From contig CM036619.1 in assembly GCA_020746105.1 (NCBI GenBank), positions 14,174,238-14,238,237 on the forward strand: a stretch of 64,000 bases of DNA, in the 5' to 3' direction. Position numbers and translations under genes: made by a program. Under the pieces are notes generated by a model. It was not told the origin of the DNA. It did no database searches and saw only the letters and a program-made list of their open reading frames with translations. Source of the DNA: Trogon surrucura (Eukaryota; Chordata; Aves; Trogoniformes; Trogonidae). How positions within the stretch are numbered: the stretch's first letter is position 1; every line of letters starts with the position of its first letter. Positions 50,884 to 64,000 of the stretch are shown here, one piece after another.

Positions 50884-52689
50884 AAAATTTTGTACATTTT
50901 TTTCATGTGGCCTCCAAATGCACCGTTGGGAACATGACACCCCAGTTCCTCAGCAGGTTGAGTGCTCTGAACTTCTAAGAATGGAAAGACGTCATGCGAC
51001 TCTTCCTTATTTGTGCAGCTCTTAACTTGAAGCAAGTTTTGAACAGTTGGGCTTTTGCAGACTTCCTCTATTTCCTCAAGAAACCTTTTTTTTTGAGAAG
51101 TAACCCATCTTAATGTGGGCCTACTAGGGGAATTGATGTTTCAATCATCTTTATGGTGGCTACGAGTATACTAATCACAGGACTGGTTCAATTGATTATG
51201 TCAGAACTTTTACATTACTTGAAGTAACAAAGGTTTAATTAGGGCTGTAAGTGGACTAAGAGAAAAATGTCCTGTCACACAATAATTTTCAATGCTGCTG
51301 GGAGATGCAGTGTTTTGTTGACCCGACCCAGCAGACAGACCAGAGTTGTATTTTGTCTTGATCTCGTTATTGTGAAGGTATGAGATTACCTCTGAGAGGA
51401 GAGCTAGATAGAAAATTAGTCTTGGGGCGTACTCAGCCAGTTTATCTCCAGCTGAGTCATTTATATTTGTCAGTACTGTGTTGCCTTAGGGATTTTTTTG
51501 CACTTGTTAAAAATGAAGACAAACCTCAGGGGGGTGGGCAGTCTGGACAGCATCGCGTTGGGGTGTGGGAACAGCGTGGGCATTTGGCCTCCTTGCGACA
51601 TCCTGTTTCCCCAAGTTATCACAGCAACTCTGTGGCTCTTTTTCCAGCCTGGCTTCCTGAGTCCCTCCTCTCAGCATGCCCTCCCGCCTTTAACTCTTTT
51701 TCTTCCTACCTTGGCTAGAAGAGGGGAGGACTTGAGTGCTGTGTGCGAGGCTGCCTTCGCTGCTGTTCCGTGTGGAGCTGGAGGATGGACATTGATGTCT
51801 TTGCCTGGTGTGAATCCAGAAGATCGTGGGTGGGTCAGGCCACTACCAAAGCATAGGTCCTTGGGGGAAGGGAGATCTCCTCCTGCAGCTTTGCTCACTG
51901 TTGGCATCACATCTTTCTGGGGGAACAACATTTTGTGAACATTCCTGGAGAACACCAGTGAGTGAGGGCATCACTCCTGGGACTGGGATGGGGTGATGAG
52001 CACACGTCCAGCTGCTGGACACTCTCTGAAGGATTTGCATTGGCAGCGCATAGGAAGCTGCCACTCATGAGCAAGCCTGTTTCGAAAGCTGAGGTGAGTG
52101 TGTCCTCATCCTGCAGCTCCCCATGGGCTGGGATCACCCTTAGATGAACAATGTTGGTTGTTTGGTTTGCTTCCATGTGTGAGCATAAATATCCGTATGG
52201 ATGTGGCTGGATGTCTGCCATCTCTCTTACTCTGTCCAGTAAGCTGGTGTTTACTGGCAGATGTGTAAAAATCTGCCTGAGGGTGAGGTACACCTGCTCT
52301 TTGTATCCCCTTCTGCCTGTGGGCAGTTGGCAGCTCGGGATTTCTGGAGCGAGGCGTTGTACCCCAGCCACTGCCTGTTAAAGGCACCACTTACCCAACC
52401 CCCCTGGATTTGAAGTCTTTTTTTAAGCTGTGGAATACCCAGAGCTCTGCCTGCAATATCTTGCAGCAAGCAAATGTATTACATGGAGAAAATACTTCTC
52501 TTTTTAAGGCGTCTAGCTGATAATTTCACAGCATGCTCATTAGTTCTCTGGTAGGAAAAATTATGAATGCTCTGTTTTCTCTGTAATGTCTATCATCAAA
52601 CACGTTTTTTCAATGTGTCCTGTCTATTTAGTCTCCTGATACATCTGGAACTTGGCGCACACATACAGGCATCCTTTTTATCCTTCTTG

Positions 52690-52830
52690 GTCGTTTTCTT
52701 GTTTTTCCAAATCATTCTTGACATGAGGTGACCAAGAGTCAATACAGTGTTGGAGATGTGAGCATACTAGCAATGTATTTCTCTCTCGCAGTCCCTGATT
52801 CTGATGTTCTCTGAGCCTTTTCCACTATCA
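52690..52830 (-). mobile_element. Possible ancient CR1-type LINE fragment
   Basis: The stretch GACATGAGGTGACCAAGAGT followed by CAATACAGTGTTGGAGATGTG resembles the CR1 block that normally reads as a variant of GTGGTGACCAGAACTGGACA. The similarity covers little more than 100 bases and is noisy; a repeat search is needed to confirm it. Confidence 0.4.
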
Positions 52831-54650
52831 GATTTAGATTTCTTCACTGAGTTGTAACAGCTATTGTTAATCTCATCAGTAATCCCTTACGGTACTATCT
52901 CGATGACCATCCAGATTGGCTTAAAACAACCTTGAAAGACTTCTTGTCCAGCATAGGACTGGGAGACAGGGAGGATCTCAATGGAGAGCTAAAACACCAG
53001 TCTCAGGCAGAGGGAAGCAGAGGGGATTAACAGTTGATGAGTGAATTCAACTGTCCTGTGAAGAACTGCTGCCAGCTCTGTTTGATAGACGGACTAGAAA
53101 CAATATGTTTCTTCACTTCAAACCTGGAATAACTTCAGTGGCTACAGTGTAAGGCACATTGGGGAGGTTTAGTAGTTCTGTGTGACTCCCTGATGTACTG
53201 CTATATCAGTGATTGCCCAGCTCAGCCATGCTGCCTCTGACCAGATCCTTAAACCCTAACACAGACCCATTCCCTGGTGACATTGCGGTGCGTTTGTCCT
53301 TCAGCTGTATTTGAGCATCTAAATTAAACCGAGAAGAAACTGCTCTTGAATTCATTGAGTTGCATGGCACAATTTCACCCTTCATTTCTGAATTTCACAG
53401 GGGACGAAGGTAGAGGGATCGGAGATGAGGTTAAGTCCTTCAGCAGGTTAATGAAAACCCTCTGAGTCTGAAGGTCAGGTCATGAGGGCTGCTGCCTGCT
53501 TTAAACTTCCAGCTGGTTTTCAAGTACAACCCCAAGTTCAATGACTTTAAGGGTGTTTGCTTCAAGCCTTCTATAACTTAAACCTTTTAATTAATCTCTT
53601 AATCTAACTGGAGAGAGGAGACGGAGATACAGGCCCAGAAATCGAAGGCCTCTGTAGAGGCCCAGGTGTGTGCGGAGGCTGGTTGTGTGAAGTTGCTCTT
53701 TGTTTAATTGGAACAGGATTTTCTTACTTTAATTGGACTTCTTTTGAAAATGTGGAATTCAAACAGGATTCCCAAAAATTGGCAGTGTATGCTTTCTGCG
53801 GAAGTTTTAAGGAAACTCAAACTGCTGAAGTGGTGTCGGTTGCTGGCTTAGAAACCACACATTAATCAGATGCTGAGAGCGTGTAATTTTTAGGGTGACT
53901 GCACTATATAAAGCCCTGCTTTTACATTTGTCATTGGATCCTCATTGCCATCCAAGCAAAGAGTGACAAAAATAATGAATTTGAATAATTAAAATATTTA
54001 TCCTGTATCAGTTTATCTTCTTACAAGGAGAAATGTACCAAATGTAATGTCACAGTATGTAGCTGCATGCCAGTATATTTTGATAATTCAATGCTCACAG
54101 TTAGTTAACTTTCTTTCTTAAAAAAAATTCTTAAAGAAAGTTATAACTTGAAAGAAAAAAAAAGCAAAATAGCATAAAATGTGATGTTCTTTTAAATCAA
54201 GGCTTCCCACTGCCTTCATTGCACCAGCGCCTGTGCCAGCCTCCTCCCATCTTCTCAGCCATTTGAGTGTGATAATCTCTAAGCTTGTGAACAAACCATA
54301 CCACTTATTTATTTGCAAGCTCTCACTAGCTTGGACTAGTTTGTTTTTGCTGTTTAGTAACATCCCTTAACTAATGAGTAAGCCCTTTGGAGAGACTCAC
54401 TAGCTTATCCGCTGCCTAACTTCTGACCCAGTTTGGCAGCATAGCCTGTCCTGGTTGGGTTATGGTATGTGCCTAAAAAAAACAGTGAAGTTTGGGGTGT
54501 CATCATCTAAATACAGGGAGGAGGAATGTCTCATTTTCAAGGTGCCCATAGTCTAAATAAACAAAACCAGTGAGAGAGAAAGGGAAGGAACACAAGGTAT
54601 GCTCGAGAAAAGCAAAGCATTGTGTGCTAACATTGCATTAGCTCCACAAC

Positions 54651-54665
54651 TTTTTTTTTTTTTTT
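54651..54665 (+). repeat. Poly-T run of 15
   Basis: Fifteen uninterrupted T, with no element recognised beside it. Confidence 0.9.
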
Positions 54666-56811
54666 AATCTTTGTTTTATGGCTTTGCCCTTGAAGTAACG
54701 GACTGCAGGAGGCCACGTAGCAGCCGACGCTCCAGCTGCAGCTTTTATGGGAGCAGGTAAGGCCACAGGTGGTGCGGTGCCTGCAAACCAGGAGGCAGCC
54801 GCCCTTCTCTTCTGGCTGGCACATGCAGCACATCTCATCTTGCAGCGTCTGGGACTTTGCAGAAGAACCAGATGCTTCCTTTTCTGTTCAAGGCACGTGG
54901 GCTCATTATTGGTCAGACCGAATGCTGGTGGTGGAATTATCTCTGGGTTGTTTTTTTCCCTCCGCGCTTTTCCCTTTTTAGCGATTACAAGTAATGGTTT
55001 GAAAATTGCATCTCCTGAAAACAGCCCTTTTCCTTGTAAATATGCTAATGAGACAAACTTGGAAATAAACGCTCAAATTCTTGCTCCCAGGGTTTTCTGC
55101 AATTGTAGCAGATAAGTATACTCTTCAGATGTGCTCTCTGACACTGAACAAAGTAAACCTCAGCTCTATTCCAGTTACATTTCTCTCTGTATCAATCTCT
55201 GTAATTTTACTTTTACACATAACTGGTGATTAGGTTTTCCTTCATGGCAATTGTACTGTGCTGGTGATCACATCTGCTCTGGGTGCATCTCCCAGAAACA
55301 GAAATTTGAGTGTTGTGAAGATGGTGCATTTCTCCAACTTCATTCCCAGAAGACTGATGAGGGTAAATGCGAAGCCTGGTTGAGGAGAGGACTCGGAATA
55401 CAAGGTGCTTAAGTGTCTCTGCTTGGAAACAAGAAATAGTACATTACATTACAGTCTTTAGATATGTACTACAGACCTCATATCCTCTAATCCAAAATGT
55501 ATCCCTGTTCAGTTATCAGCATGCCAGCAACTTTGAGAATATTTGGTGGTTTGGTTATGAAATTAAGAATACAAAATAAAGCCTTCCACTGGTGTTTGAA
55601 ATTCAGTCCATGTCAGTAGTGACTGGATCCTGTTATCTGCTGGCTGTTCAGTGACCTTTGCAAATTAATAGCTCATTTGGTTTCCTTGTAGTTCTTGGCA
55701 GATAAATACCTACATTACAGGAGCTATTAATTTATGATACTTTTCTGATTTGTCTCAGCGTGCAGGGGTGTGTGTTTTGGTATTCTTTCTCCTACCTGAG
55801 GGATCTTACCTGTTTTGTGCTTCTGGAGAGAAATGATCATTGAATTCAGTTTTAGGAATGGCCTGTCTACATGCACTGAACCATAGTGAGGGACTGCTGA
55901 AGTGCTGGTTACATTAGGAGGGAGCAGCAGGTGTTTATTAAAGATGTAACAGCTTATGCAAAAATATAATCCTGCTGAGCACGGGGGTGTGGGACAGTAA
56001 CGAACCCCAAGTTTTTGTGTAAGGAAAGCTTAATTAAAGTTATGGTCAAATATGCTTTGCTGGTGTCCAACAGAGAGAGCTTTTTTTTTTTCCTCTTTCG
56101 GACAAGACCACATGGAGATTTGATTCTTATGCCCTTTCCCCTGCCAGTTGCAGATGTGCGGCTTTTTTTCCTGTCTCTTTGAACCCAGTAGGCAGCCAGA
56201 TGTGCGGCTCCTCTTCCAGTCCTGTTTCCAGCCTGTCTACTGCCCGCATCAGCTCCCTGCTCCTAGACTGCTTGCTGGATTATTCGGAGCACAGAAAAGC
56301 CCTGTTGTCGAACTGTAACAGGTTATGTAAGGGTTTTGAAAGTACACCCTCTAGCACTTAAAGTCTTTCAAGTGTTTAAAAAAAGTTACAAAAAAATGCA
56401 GGTTTGCTGAGTTTTCCTGCCAGGCTCTTTTTTTATACGAAAAGGTAGGATCCTTGGTAATGTTGTGGTTTGTCCTCCCAAAAGGTGAGTGGCCAAGCTC
56501 TCTCTGCTGCATTGATCCTTCCTGTTAGAGGTGCTGGATAGCTTGGACATGAACCCCTTAGATCTAGAATGGTTTGACAGATCATAGGCTCTTTAGCATT
56601 TCTTTTTTGAGACAGAGCTGAAAGTATGAAAATCAAGTATTAAATATTCCTTTATTTTTCCTGTAAAGTTTTGTAGGAAGTTTTTTAACCTGGGTACGGA
56701 ATTTAAAAGGTAGTTTAATTCAGCCTTGCGGCACAAGAACTGCGTATTGTGTTTCCAGCCGAGAGAAACAAGTTTAGGAGCTGATAGACTACTTTAGTTC
56801 CACTTGCCAAA

Positions 56812-56843
56812 AATAATAATAGTAATAATAATAATAATAATAA
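56812..56843 (+). repeat. AAT trinucleotide microsatellite
   Basis: About ten AAT-type units with one interruption (AATAATAGTAAT). It lies in SNTB1 intron 1. Confidence 0.85.
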
Positions 56844-59388
56844 AAAAGCCCTTCAAAACTGCTTTAGTCATTTGATTACCTGCTGTGTATTTAATGTTTT
56901 ATTCATTTCTTATGCACAATCTTCCTTTCTCAAGTAGCAGGTGATTCTACTCATGCCTTGGCTGCAAATTAAACTGTCTTGGCTTTTGAGGTCCTCTGTC
57001 ACAATTTCATATATAGTCCTAAGGGTTTTCCTATGAGATGGTAATAGTAAGGAAGCATCAAGCTGTCTGTCAGAATGGTCCAATTCCTGCCGATGACATC
57101 ACAGGCATTTTTTTGTCAGCGATATGAGGCCAGATGGGCACGACAAACAGTAATCATAAAGTCAAAGTGTATGTGGTGGCCACAGATTTTCAAGATCACA
57201 GCTGTGCCCTGCAAGTTTGTAGGTCTTGGTGGGTGACAAAAATGCAGTTGTTAATGTGACTGAGGGACAAAGAATTCTAGGGGTCATGTGTTGCATGGGC
57301 GTCGAGTTTTGCCTGTATTACCTGGGCATGCTTGTTTCTCCCTCTTTCCTTCTTTTCTGTTCATGTTAATGAGATGTAGGTTCAGAGAGAAGAATCTTAT
57401 CCGAATGTATTCACTGCACCTTCTGGCAATTTCATGCTGATAAAATCTGGCACTTCTGTCATATTACCACCTAATAGTTGCTCTAGATCTACCATAACCT
57501 TTTTATAACTTGGGCACCTCAATTATCTAATATTCTGAGGTGAATTTTCTATTAGGATTAGAACAGCAAGTCCAGATCCGTGGTTCTTGTTCCCTACCAG
57601 TCTTGTTTGATGCCTCAAATTATTCAGTTGGCCTCCCTGTAACCCATTTTATCTGTCTGTCTTGAGGTGAAGATTCATCAAGGTGACTGTAATACACAGT
57701 TTGATATCATGAAGAAAAATCCAAGAGGTCTCAAGAGTTAGTCTGGCAGAAGCAAACATTTGGCATGTTTTTAATCTTAAAGAATGTGCTTTGCTGTTAA
57801 TATTTGCCTTATATCAAAAACCTGAGAAGCTTTCTGGAAGACTTTCAAGTCTTGGTTCCAGAAGTTTCAGGGAAGGTCTTTGGTATGTCTGTTGATTCTG
57901 CATATCCTTCTGTACTTCAGTTTCATCTTAAGAGTGAACTTGTTGACTTGTCAGCATTCAAAATCACATTTGTTTACGGACACAGATTAACCAGTGTGAG
58001 AAATCTAGTCTTAAACAGGGATACTTTTGCAGGCCAAAGACAGCTCAGTGCTCTTCTGCTGGTATTGTTGGAGTCCCCTGATAAAACAAACGGCAGGACT
58101 TGGACAAACCAGCAAATGGTTTTTCCTGTGGAAGAGGAAACATCCTTATGCTGTTAGGGACAGACCACTGCTGAGTTGTCAGTATGGCCTGATCAGACTG
58201 AATTAAGTACTAGAGAGAAAGCTTTTGGGTTTAGGTTTTTTTGCTTTGTTGTGAAGGTACTTGTCTTTTTTGCTTCAGTAAACAAATAGTGTGACTGAGT
58301 TGACTGATCTATTTAAAGTTTATTCTAAAAATTACTATCTGGTCTGACTGATCTCTAACAGAGAAAATTAAAAAAAATGAAATGCTGTTACATCCAACCT
58401 AAATGTATGATACAAGACTTGTACTAGACCTTCCTGATGGAAATGAGGAAAAGAACAAACTTTCTACAGCAGATTTATACAAACTGGTCTACCCAGTTTA
58501 TACATCTGACGTTGTTCCTGCTTTGGGACATACCTTTTAATGTTGTCTTGTCTATTTTTTTCTTTATTGCACTGAAGAGAAAATAGTCTATTTTGTTTAA
58601 GAAATAGACTTATCAACTGACATTGTCTTGAGATAAAAATACACTGGCATATTTTATTTGGGTCAATATTGCATTAGAAGTTACCAGCAAGCTGTAGACC
58701 TGATACTTTCTGATATCCAGGAAACTCTTAGCTTGTAGCCTGCATAATTCAACAAAATTTTGAAAATGTTCAGATCAACTCAAACATTTTTTTTCTGTTG
58801 TGCTGTTGACCAGAGTTTATCTGCTTTCCTTTTAAATTTGGCTTTTTTTAAAAAAAAAAAACTTCTGCAGATGAAAAGGGAAACATCGGGGACAAATTTA
58901 ATGGTGCAAGCAATGCAAAAGCATTTCCTGAGCTATTTCATTGCATCTGGTAATTCTTTGCATAATCTTCTCTTCAGAAATCTTATCGAACCAATGGTAT
59001 CCAGGCAACATGTTTTGAGCCTTTAATCTTCAAAATCCACGGCGTGTGAAACTTAAAAATTTCCTAAAGAGTGGATTAGTGGTAGAATTTGATACAAATG
59101 CAAACAAAGCACACGCTTCTTGCAGCACTGGCCCAGGCTCAAGGTTGAAGCCATGGTCAAAAATTCCCTGTGCTCTTGGACAAAATAACTGGGTCAGCTT
59201 TGGGAAAAGTAGGAATGACCATGTGTGTGTGTCTCCTGTAGCCGGTAGATATAGACTTCAGCCAAGTTCTTTTTTCCCCCAGTTCTACTTTTCTGTGTCT
59301 ATGCTGAGGAGTTGGGATTTCCCAACACTTGCAGTTCTCAAGGATTCGAATTGCTTGTAGTTGATTTTTTTTTTTTAATTTTGCAAGT

Positions 59389-59622
59389 TGAAACAAGGGA
59401 AATTCCAATTCAATATAAGGCAGAAAATCTTCAGAATGTGAGGTCAGACACTGGGACAAGTTGCCCAGAGGCTCTGTGTAATCGCCGTCCCCGGAGGAAT
59501 TCTGAACTTGCCTGGGCAAGGCTCTGAGTAACCGGCTCTTGACTTTGAGGTTGGTCCTACTCTGAGTGGGGCCTGGACCAGGTGACTTCCAGATGTCCCT
59601 TACAACCTACAGCTTTGTAACT
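59389..59622 (+). mobile_element. Degraded CR1 LINE 3' fragment
   Basis: It matches the CR1 ORF2 C-terminus and 3' UTR on the plus strand: AGGGAAATTCCAATTCAATA, then GGACAAGTTGCCCAGAGGCT, and CCAGGTGACTTCCAGATGTC near the end. Frame and tail octamers are decayed, so this is an old copy. It lies sense in SNTB1 intron 1. Confidence 0.8.
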
Positions 59623-61710
59623 TCTTGTCCAGTGATTAATTAAAATCTTCTGAAGGCTGGCAAAATGAGGATAAGGAATGTAAATGTAAATTCTTTGGAT
59701 TCAGTTATCATTACTTCTATAAAAACATTAGCATTTTTCCACCAGTCGGAGAAGATGTTTTTGAAGAAGTGTGCACGGAACATGAAGCAGGCAGAAGTTG
59801 GTAGAAGGCAAAGTTTTTCTTTCGATAATTTGCTGGTGACCACGGGCTATTACTGCAGGTAGCAGAAAGTCAAGGAAAAAGACTAATTATCTTCCTAGAG
59901 GAACTTGTATTTGCTGGTTTTATTCACTCTTTTCTTGGGATTGGAAATGTTTCTCTAATTAGATTCCCTATGTCCGGACTGATCTTTATGTCTCTGATTC
60001 TGGTAGGCAAACCCATGCCTGGCAGCAGCCTGCCCATTGTGTGTGCTTAGTAAAGCCTGTATCAAGAGGATATTCAAAGTCTTTAATCTTGTAAAGAAGT
60101 GGTTTACAAATGCATGCCCAAGAATTCCTGCATGAAACAGCAGCATTTCCCTGCAGGTTTGTTTGTTTGTGGCAGCTCAACTGAGCTCTCCTTTCAGCCC
60201 TGGCTATGACAAGGTTCTGTGTATTAGAAACATATATGGCTGTTTTGTGACTTTTTTGGGGATTACAGTGCTGGTTTTTTTAATCTGTGTACACTAGTTT
60301 CATATGATTGCCTTTGTATAGGTGCAGGGTGACTTCTTTAATCTGAAATGTTTAAGGAAGAAGTCAAAAGTGGACCACACTGAAGTTATGGAGTTGCCTA
60401 TACTGGTTAATAGTGTCTTCTTTCTTCCACCTGGACAAGGTGATAAAATCTTCTTCCTTAACTCTGGGACTGAAACTGATCTTTCCTTTCTCTTAAATCC
60501 CTTAAACTGAAGACTGTGGAAAAATTCAGTCATCTGCTGACTGACCAGTCAGGACGAGGGCAAGTGGATTTAAATTGCGCAAGTAAGGTTCAGGTTGGAT
60601 ATTAGGAAGAATTTCTGTACTGAAAGGGTTGTCAGGCATTGGAACAGGCTGCCCAGGGAGGTGATTGAGTCACCATCCCTGGAAGTGTTTAAGATACGAG
60701 TGGATGTTGTGTTGTGGGGAATCGTTTAGTAGGTTAATAGGGCTGGGACAAAGGCTGGACTCAATGATCTTCAAGGTCTCTTCCAGCTGATATGATTCTA
60801 GGATTCTATGATTCTATAAGTGACAAATCGATAATCAATGACAGCTGAAATGACCAAAATAACTAGCTGTGTAACTCTGGGTGGCTGTAGAAGTTGGAAC
60901 AAGGTGGAAGGGGACCCAGGAGAATAGCATAGGCAGCTTCTTAACCAACTCCTAACAGCTGCAAAAATGAATGTGTGCCTATAAAATGACACTGCACCTG
61001 TGAGCAAAAAAGGGTAACCAAACCAGAGAGGATGAATTAACTTTGGTTCAACCTCAGCAGCCTCGTAACTAATGCTTGATCAGCTCTGCTGTTGTCAGCA
61101 GGTCTTTCAGAAAGAGTGCCAGGAAGGGGTATTCGTTTTGATTTAGCCAAGGCCTGTAGCTCTCTGTTGGAGATTAACTGTGATCTTGTTTCTATTGTAA
61201 CCAAGAGACTGTCTCAATAGAGGGGCTGTCTGGGTGCAGAGCATTGCTTCAGTGTTGGAACAACTTTCAGCCCCTGAGTCTCTCCCCTGCAGCTACTAGA
61301 GAAATTCCTTGGAGCTCCATGTTTCTGAACATTAGTTTTCCCATTCATCCTTGACTGAGATCATGGCTGAGAGGTCAGTGCCTTGTTTTCATTGCTAGGA
61401 AGTAAAAAAAGTTTTCTATGCAACCTAAAACATGTTCCTTCATGGTCTGGTTGGCTTAGACCTCTCTATGTTCTTGGGTATAGAGTTGGAAATTTTTGGA
61501 TTTTCTTTTGGTTCTATTTATGACTTTCCCACTTTAAGGTAAATTTTCTGTATCTTTTCCCCATAACTTCACTTTTTTTCTTGTTAAACACACGTGTAAC
61601 TCTGACATTTGAAAAGTCAAGTTCTGTGCTCACCCCTTTTACATACGCTTTTTAGCATGTGGAAATGAAGATCCCCACAGGCACTATTGGTGCCAGTCCA
61701 TATAAATTAG
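59623..61710 (+). other. SNTB1: SNTB1 intron 1 around the 60.5 kb CR1
   Basis: Apart from the CR1 fragment at 60550-60818, nothing was recognised in this stretch on either strand. Confidence 0.5.
60550..60818 (+). mobile_element. CR1 LINE 3' fragment with octamer tail
   Basis: It begins around GGCAAGTGGATTTAAATTGC and contains GGTTCAGGTTGGATATTAGG and AGGCTGCCCAGGGAGGTGAT. It ends in GATTCTAGGATTCTATGATT, the CR1 3' microsatellite. It is 5'-truncated to about 270 bp and better preserved than the 59.4 kb copy. It lies sense in SNTB1 intron 1. Confidence 0.93.
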
Positions 61711-61894
61711 GGGGCTGGTTAGCTCACTCGGTTAGAGCATGGTGCTGATAACACCAAGGTCGTGGGTTTGATCCCTGTTGGGTCCCCATGTGTTGCCTGA
61801 TCTAGTTGAGAGGCGTCCCTGCCCATGACAGGGAAGTTGGATTAAATGATCTCTAAGGTCCCTTCCAGCGTAGGCCATTCTATGATTCTATGAT
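61711..61894 (+). mobile_element. tRNA-Ile-headed SINE with CR1-like tail, copy 3 (older subfamily)
   Basis: The head GGCTGGTTAGCTCACTCGG resembles tRNA-Ile and the anticodon stem-loop TGGTG-CTGATAA-CACCA keeps an Ile GAT anticodon. The B box is weakened (GGTTTGATCCC). The middle shares GTGTTGCCTGATCTAGTTGAG with the other copies after a few changes, and lacks two bases (GG) present in copies 1 and 2 near GAGGTGGCGTCCC. The tail ends CATTCTATGATTCTATGAT, the CR1-type 3' repeat. It is more diverged than copies 1 and 2 and belongs to another subfamily. Only a doubtful 6 bp ATAAAT repeat flanks it. A tRNA gene finder might report it as a tRNA-Ile pseudogene. Confidence 0.85.
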
Positions 61895-64000
61895 AAATGT
61901 GCCTTGCTTGCAGGAACAAGTGCTGAAAGCCCTCGACACATAGCTTTAACTTTTAACTTGTACTTTAAAGTTATGTATATCGATGGGAAAACAGGCAGCC
62001 AAGTGAGCCTGGAGAGTTAATGTGATGGAGACCTTGAGCATAGATGCCAGTTGTCTAAAGTATCTATTCAGAACAAGGTTCCCATGTGGACGTTTGAGTT
62101 TTTAGGAGGATGAGTTGCCTCTGCTTTGAGGATACGAGTCGTTAATGCTTGAATACCAGATAAGGCATTATCTACTTCCTGTAATCTTTTTATTTTCTTT
62201 TTTTTTGGTAGTATTAAATTCAGAGTTTACTTCTTCTCTGAAGAGAGTCCTCACTGGTCAGTGCAAATACACGAGCTCTTCAGTTTCAACAGTAAAGCCC
62301 TTTGCAATAATTATTGGTGGCAATAATAAGAGAAGTTAAGTCAGTTAAATTTGCAGAGCTGTGTTTGGCTACAGTATGTTTTGACAGCTTGACCTTTAAT
62401 TTTAATTCTTGGTGATTGATTTCTTTGGGAAGTGTCACTGAACGGAGCAGTGGAGGCTGAAAACCCAACATCCACCCACGGACTGGTGAGGCTGCCTAGC
62501 AGTTGTGTTTTGCCTGTTCAGCTCTTGGATGATCAGGTGTAAGTAGTACACTGGCTCCCATGAGAAATTTCCAAGGAGAAGGCAGCAGTGCTGCAGTGAG
62601 TGACATGGTGGTTCCTGGACCATCTAAATGCCTGTCGAGTGGTGTACATTGCTTGGTATACATAATTTATTCTCTGATAGTCATGATCCTTTAAATCTAT
62701 CTTTCTATTTAGATTTGCCTCACATAGGTAGTTACTTTTAAAAGATTACTCAACTTCACACCTGCTGAGAAGCCTTTATCAACCATCCTTCATTGTCTGT
62801 GCAAGATGGCACCAAAATAAACCTGCCCAGAGGAATTTCTGAGTGTCTCAATCCTATCTTTGCCTATCCAAACTCCATGTTGAAAACAGGGTAATCTTTG
62901 ATTTGGAATAGGTTTGAGGAGGGATGTGAAAAGGAGGGATGGGTGGGTTCAAGCTACCTTTTTTAAGATCGATTAGTTGGGACTTGCAAAACATAATGAA
63001 CTGTCTTACTGTCTCTGATTATGGTTTGTAGTTAAAAGAATAATGTATATGCATGTGCTTTGAGTATGGTAATGTAATCAAAAAAACCTTATGGAAACTC
63101 CAGAGCATTTAATTTACGCTTATTCTCCTGTCTCCCAAGTCTTTGCAGTACCACTTCAGCATTTACAAATTATAAGTGGATGATATGACCTTGGATTTAA
63201 GATACTGGATTTGATGCAAAATCAAATACGGGTTGCTCGAGTGGAGTCTCTTGGTCTTCTGGGTGCAGTTCATCCCTGTGAACTTTAGCTAAGCGCTTGA
63301 CAGCTAGCTGGAGAGGAGATACTCTCTCTTCCCTGTTGTTAACAGAGAGAAAGAGAAAACCTGGCAGCTCTGAAAGCTGATTTCTTCCCACTTTACAATA
63401 ACTGCTGCATGAATTGCCCTCTTGAGAGGTCTATTTATCTCTGTGAACTACAGAGATTGCCAGTTTCTAAGGTAGTAATTTAAACTCAGTGGATGCCTCC
63501 ATTTATGCCACGCTCTTGGCTGTTCTCTTCATTTTAGATTTTAAGTTGTTTTAGATCACACTAAAGGCCTCCTTCTCCCCCTAGACTTCTCATGTTTAGT
63601 CATTCGATTTTGCCAACTTGATTATCAATGGAATAGCAGCAGCGTGTGTCTACCAAAAGCTAACTGTGCCAAAGCAGCATTAAATCATCTCCTGAAGTCT
63701 TGGGAGCTCAGCCAGTGCCTGCTTTCTGCTCTACAAGAAGACTTCCTTGTATTTTTTGCCTTAAAAGACCAGCGTCACCATGCTTGGTTAAGTGTGGGGA
63801 TTGATGACGTTGGTGACTCGAATCCTGCAGCCTGTTAGGGCCAGCTGCTGCACTGGATGCTTGTGATGCCCACCTGTTGCCTCTGATCTGAAGGGCACTT
63901 CTAGATGGGAGGGGTTTTACGGCTCTTCAGGTCTCAGTTATCTACTCAGCTTCCATCAAGGGCTCCATCTGGAACAGTCTGGAGCATTGCTGAGTGGGGA
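61895..64000 (+). other. SNTB1: SNTB1 intron 1, last stretch of the window
   Basis: Unique-looking DNA with no recognised repeat, exon or RNA gene. The window ends inside what is probably still intron 1. Confidence 0.5.

Larger units (their letters stand above)
50884..59388 (+). other. SNTB1: SNTB1 intron 1, stretch without recognised genes
   Basis: Apart from a possible old CR1 remnant at 52.7 kb, a T run at 54.65 kb and an AAT microsatellite at 56.8 kb, nothing was recognised. Open frames such as 51907-52371 (minus) and 57804-58157 (plus) show no domain. Confidence 0.55.

Noticed and set aside
51907..52371. 154-codon minus-strand frame in intron 1
   Set aside because: No domain recognised; several overlapping frames are open on both strands, which points to composition rather than coding.
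61711..61785. A functional tRNA-Ile gene
   Set aside because: The tRNA-like head has weakened A and B boxes, runs straight into SINE middle and CR1 tail sequence, and has related copies in the window, so it is a SINE head.

Overview
This 64 kb window looks like nuclear DNA from a bird. It carries several truncated CR1 LINEs with the avian 3' tail (repeats of ATTCTATG or ATTCTGTG) and sparse repeats overall. It also carries three copies of a short element that joins a tRNA-Ile-like head to a CR1-like tail. SINEs of that build are known from songbirds (TguSINE1 of zebra finch), so a passerine is my best guess. That is an inference from remembered family structure, not from a database search.

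The only gene I can identify with confidence is the first coding exon of SNTB1 (beta-1-syntrophin) on the + strand. It runs from the ATG at 26239 to a splice donor after 26765, inside a CpG island at about 25.8-27.2 kb. The exon encodes the N-terminal half of the split PH1 domain and nearly all of the PDZ domain. As written it is interrupted: the N-terminal part and the PDZ part lie in different frames, and the shift maps to a run of seven G at 26449-26455. One surplus G explains it, most simply as a homopolymer error in the assembly, though a real mutation or polymorphism is possible. A six-codon upstream ORF and a YY1-type motif overlap the start codon.

Positions 1 to about 25.8 kb are probably the 5' intergenic flank of SNTB1. 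This flank holds two degraded CR1 copies (2.3-3.1 kb and 14.2-15.2 kb), two MIR-like SINE fragments, a pentanucleotide microsatellite (18.54-18.62 kb), and one unrecognised 151-codon open frame on the - strand (8678-9133) followed at once by AATAAA. Positions 26766-64000 are most likely part of SNTB1 intron 1, since no second syntrophin exon was seen. This part holds two SINE copies antisense to the gene (33.5 and 50.7 kb), one sense copy (61.7 kb), three recognisable CR1 copies plus older fragments, and two short tandem duplications. The 50.7 kb SINE is flanked by a 23 bp target-site duplication with one mismatch, and looks recent.

I saw no operon, CRISPR array, rRNA, functional tRNA or intact retroelement gene. 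I do not see a convincing new biological system here. The items most worth checking are the SNTB1 frame break, the SINE family and its long duplication, and the orphan 151-codon frame.
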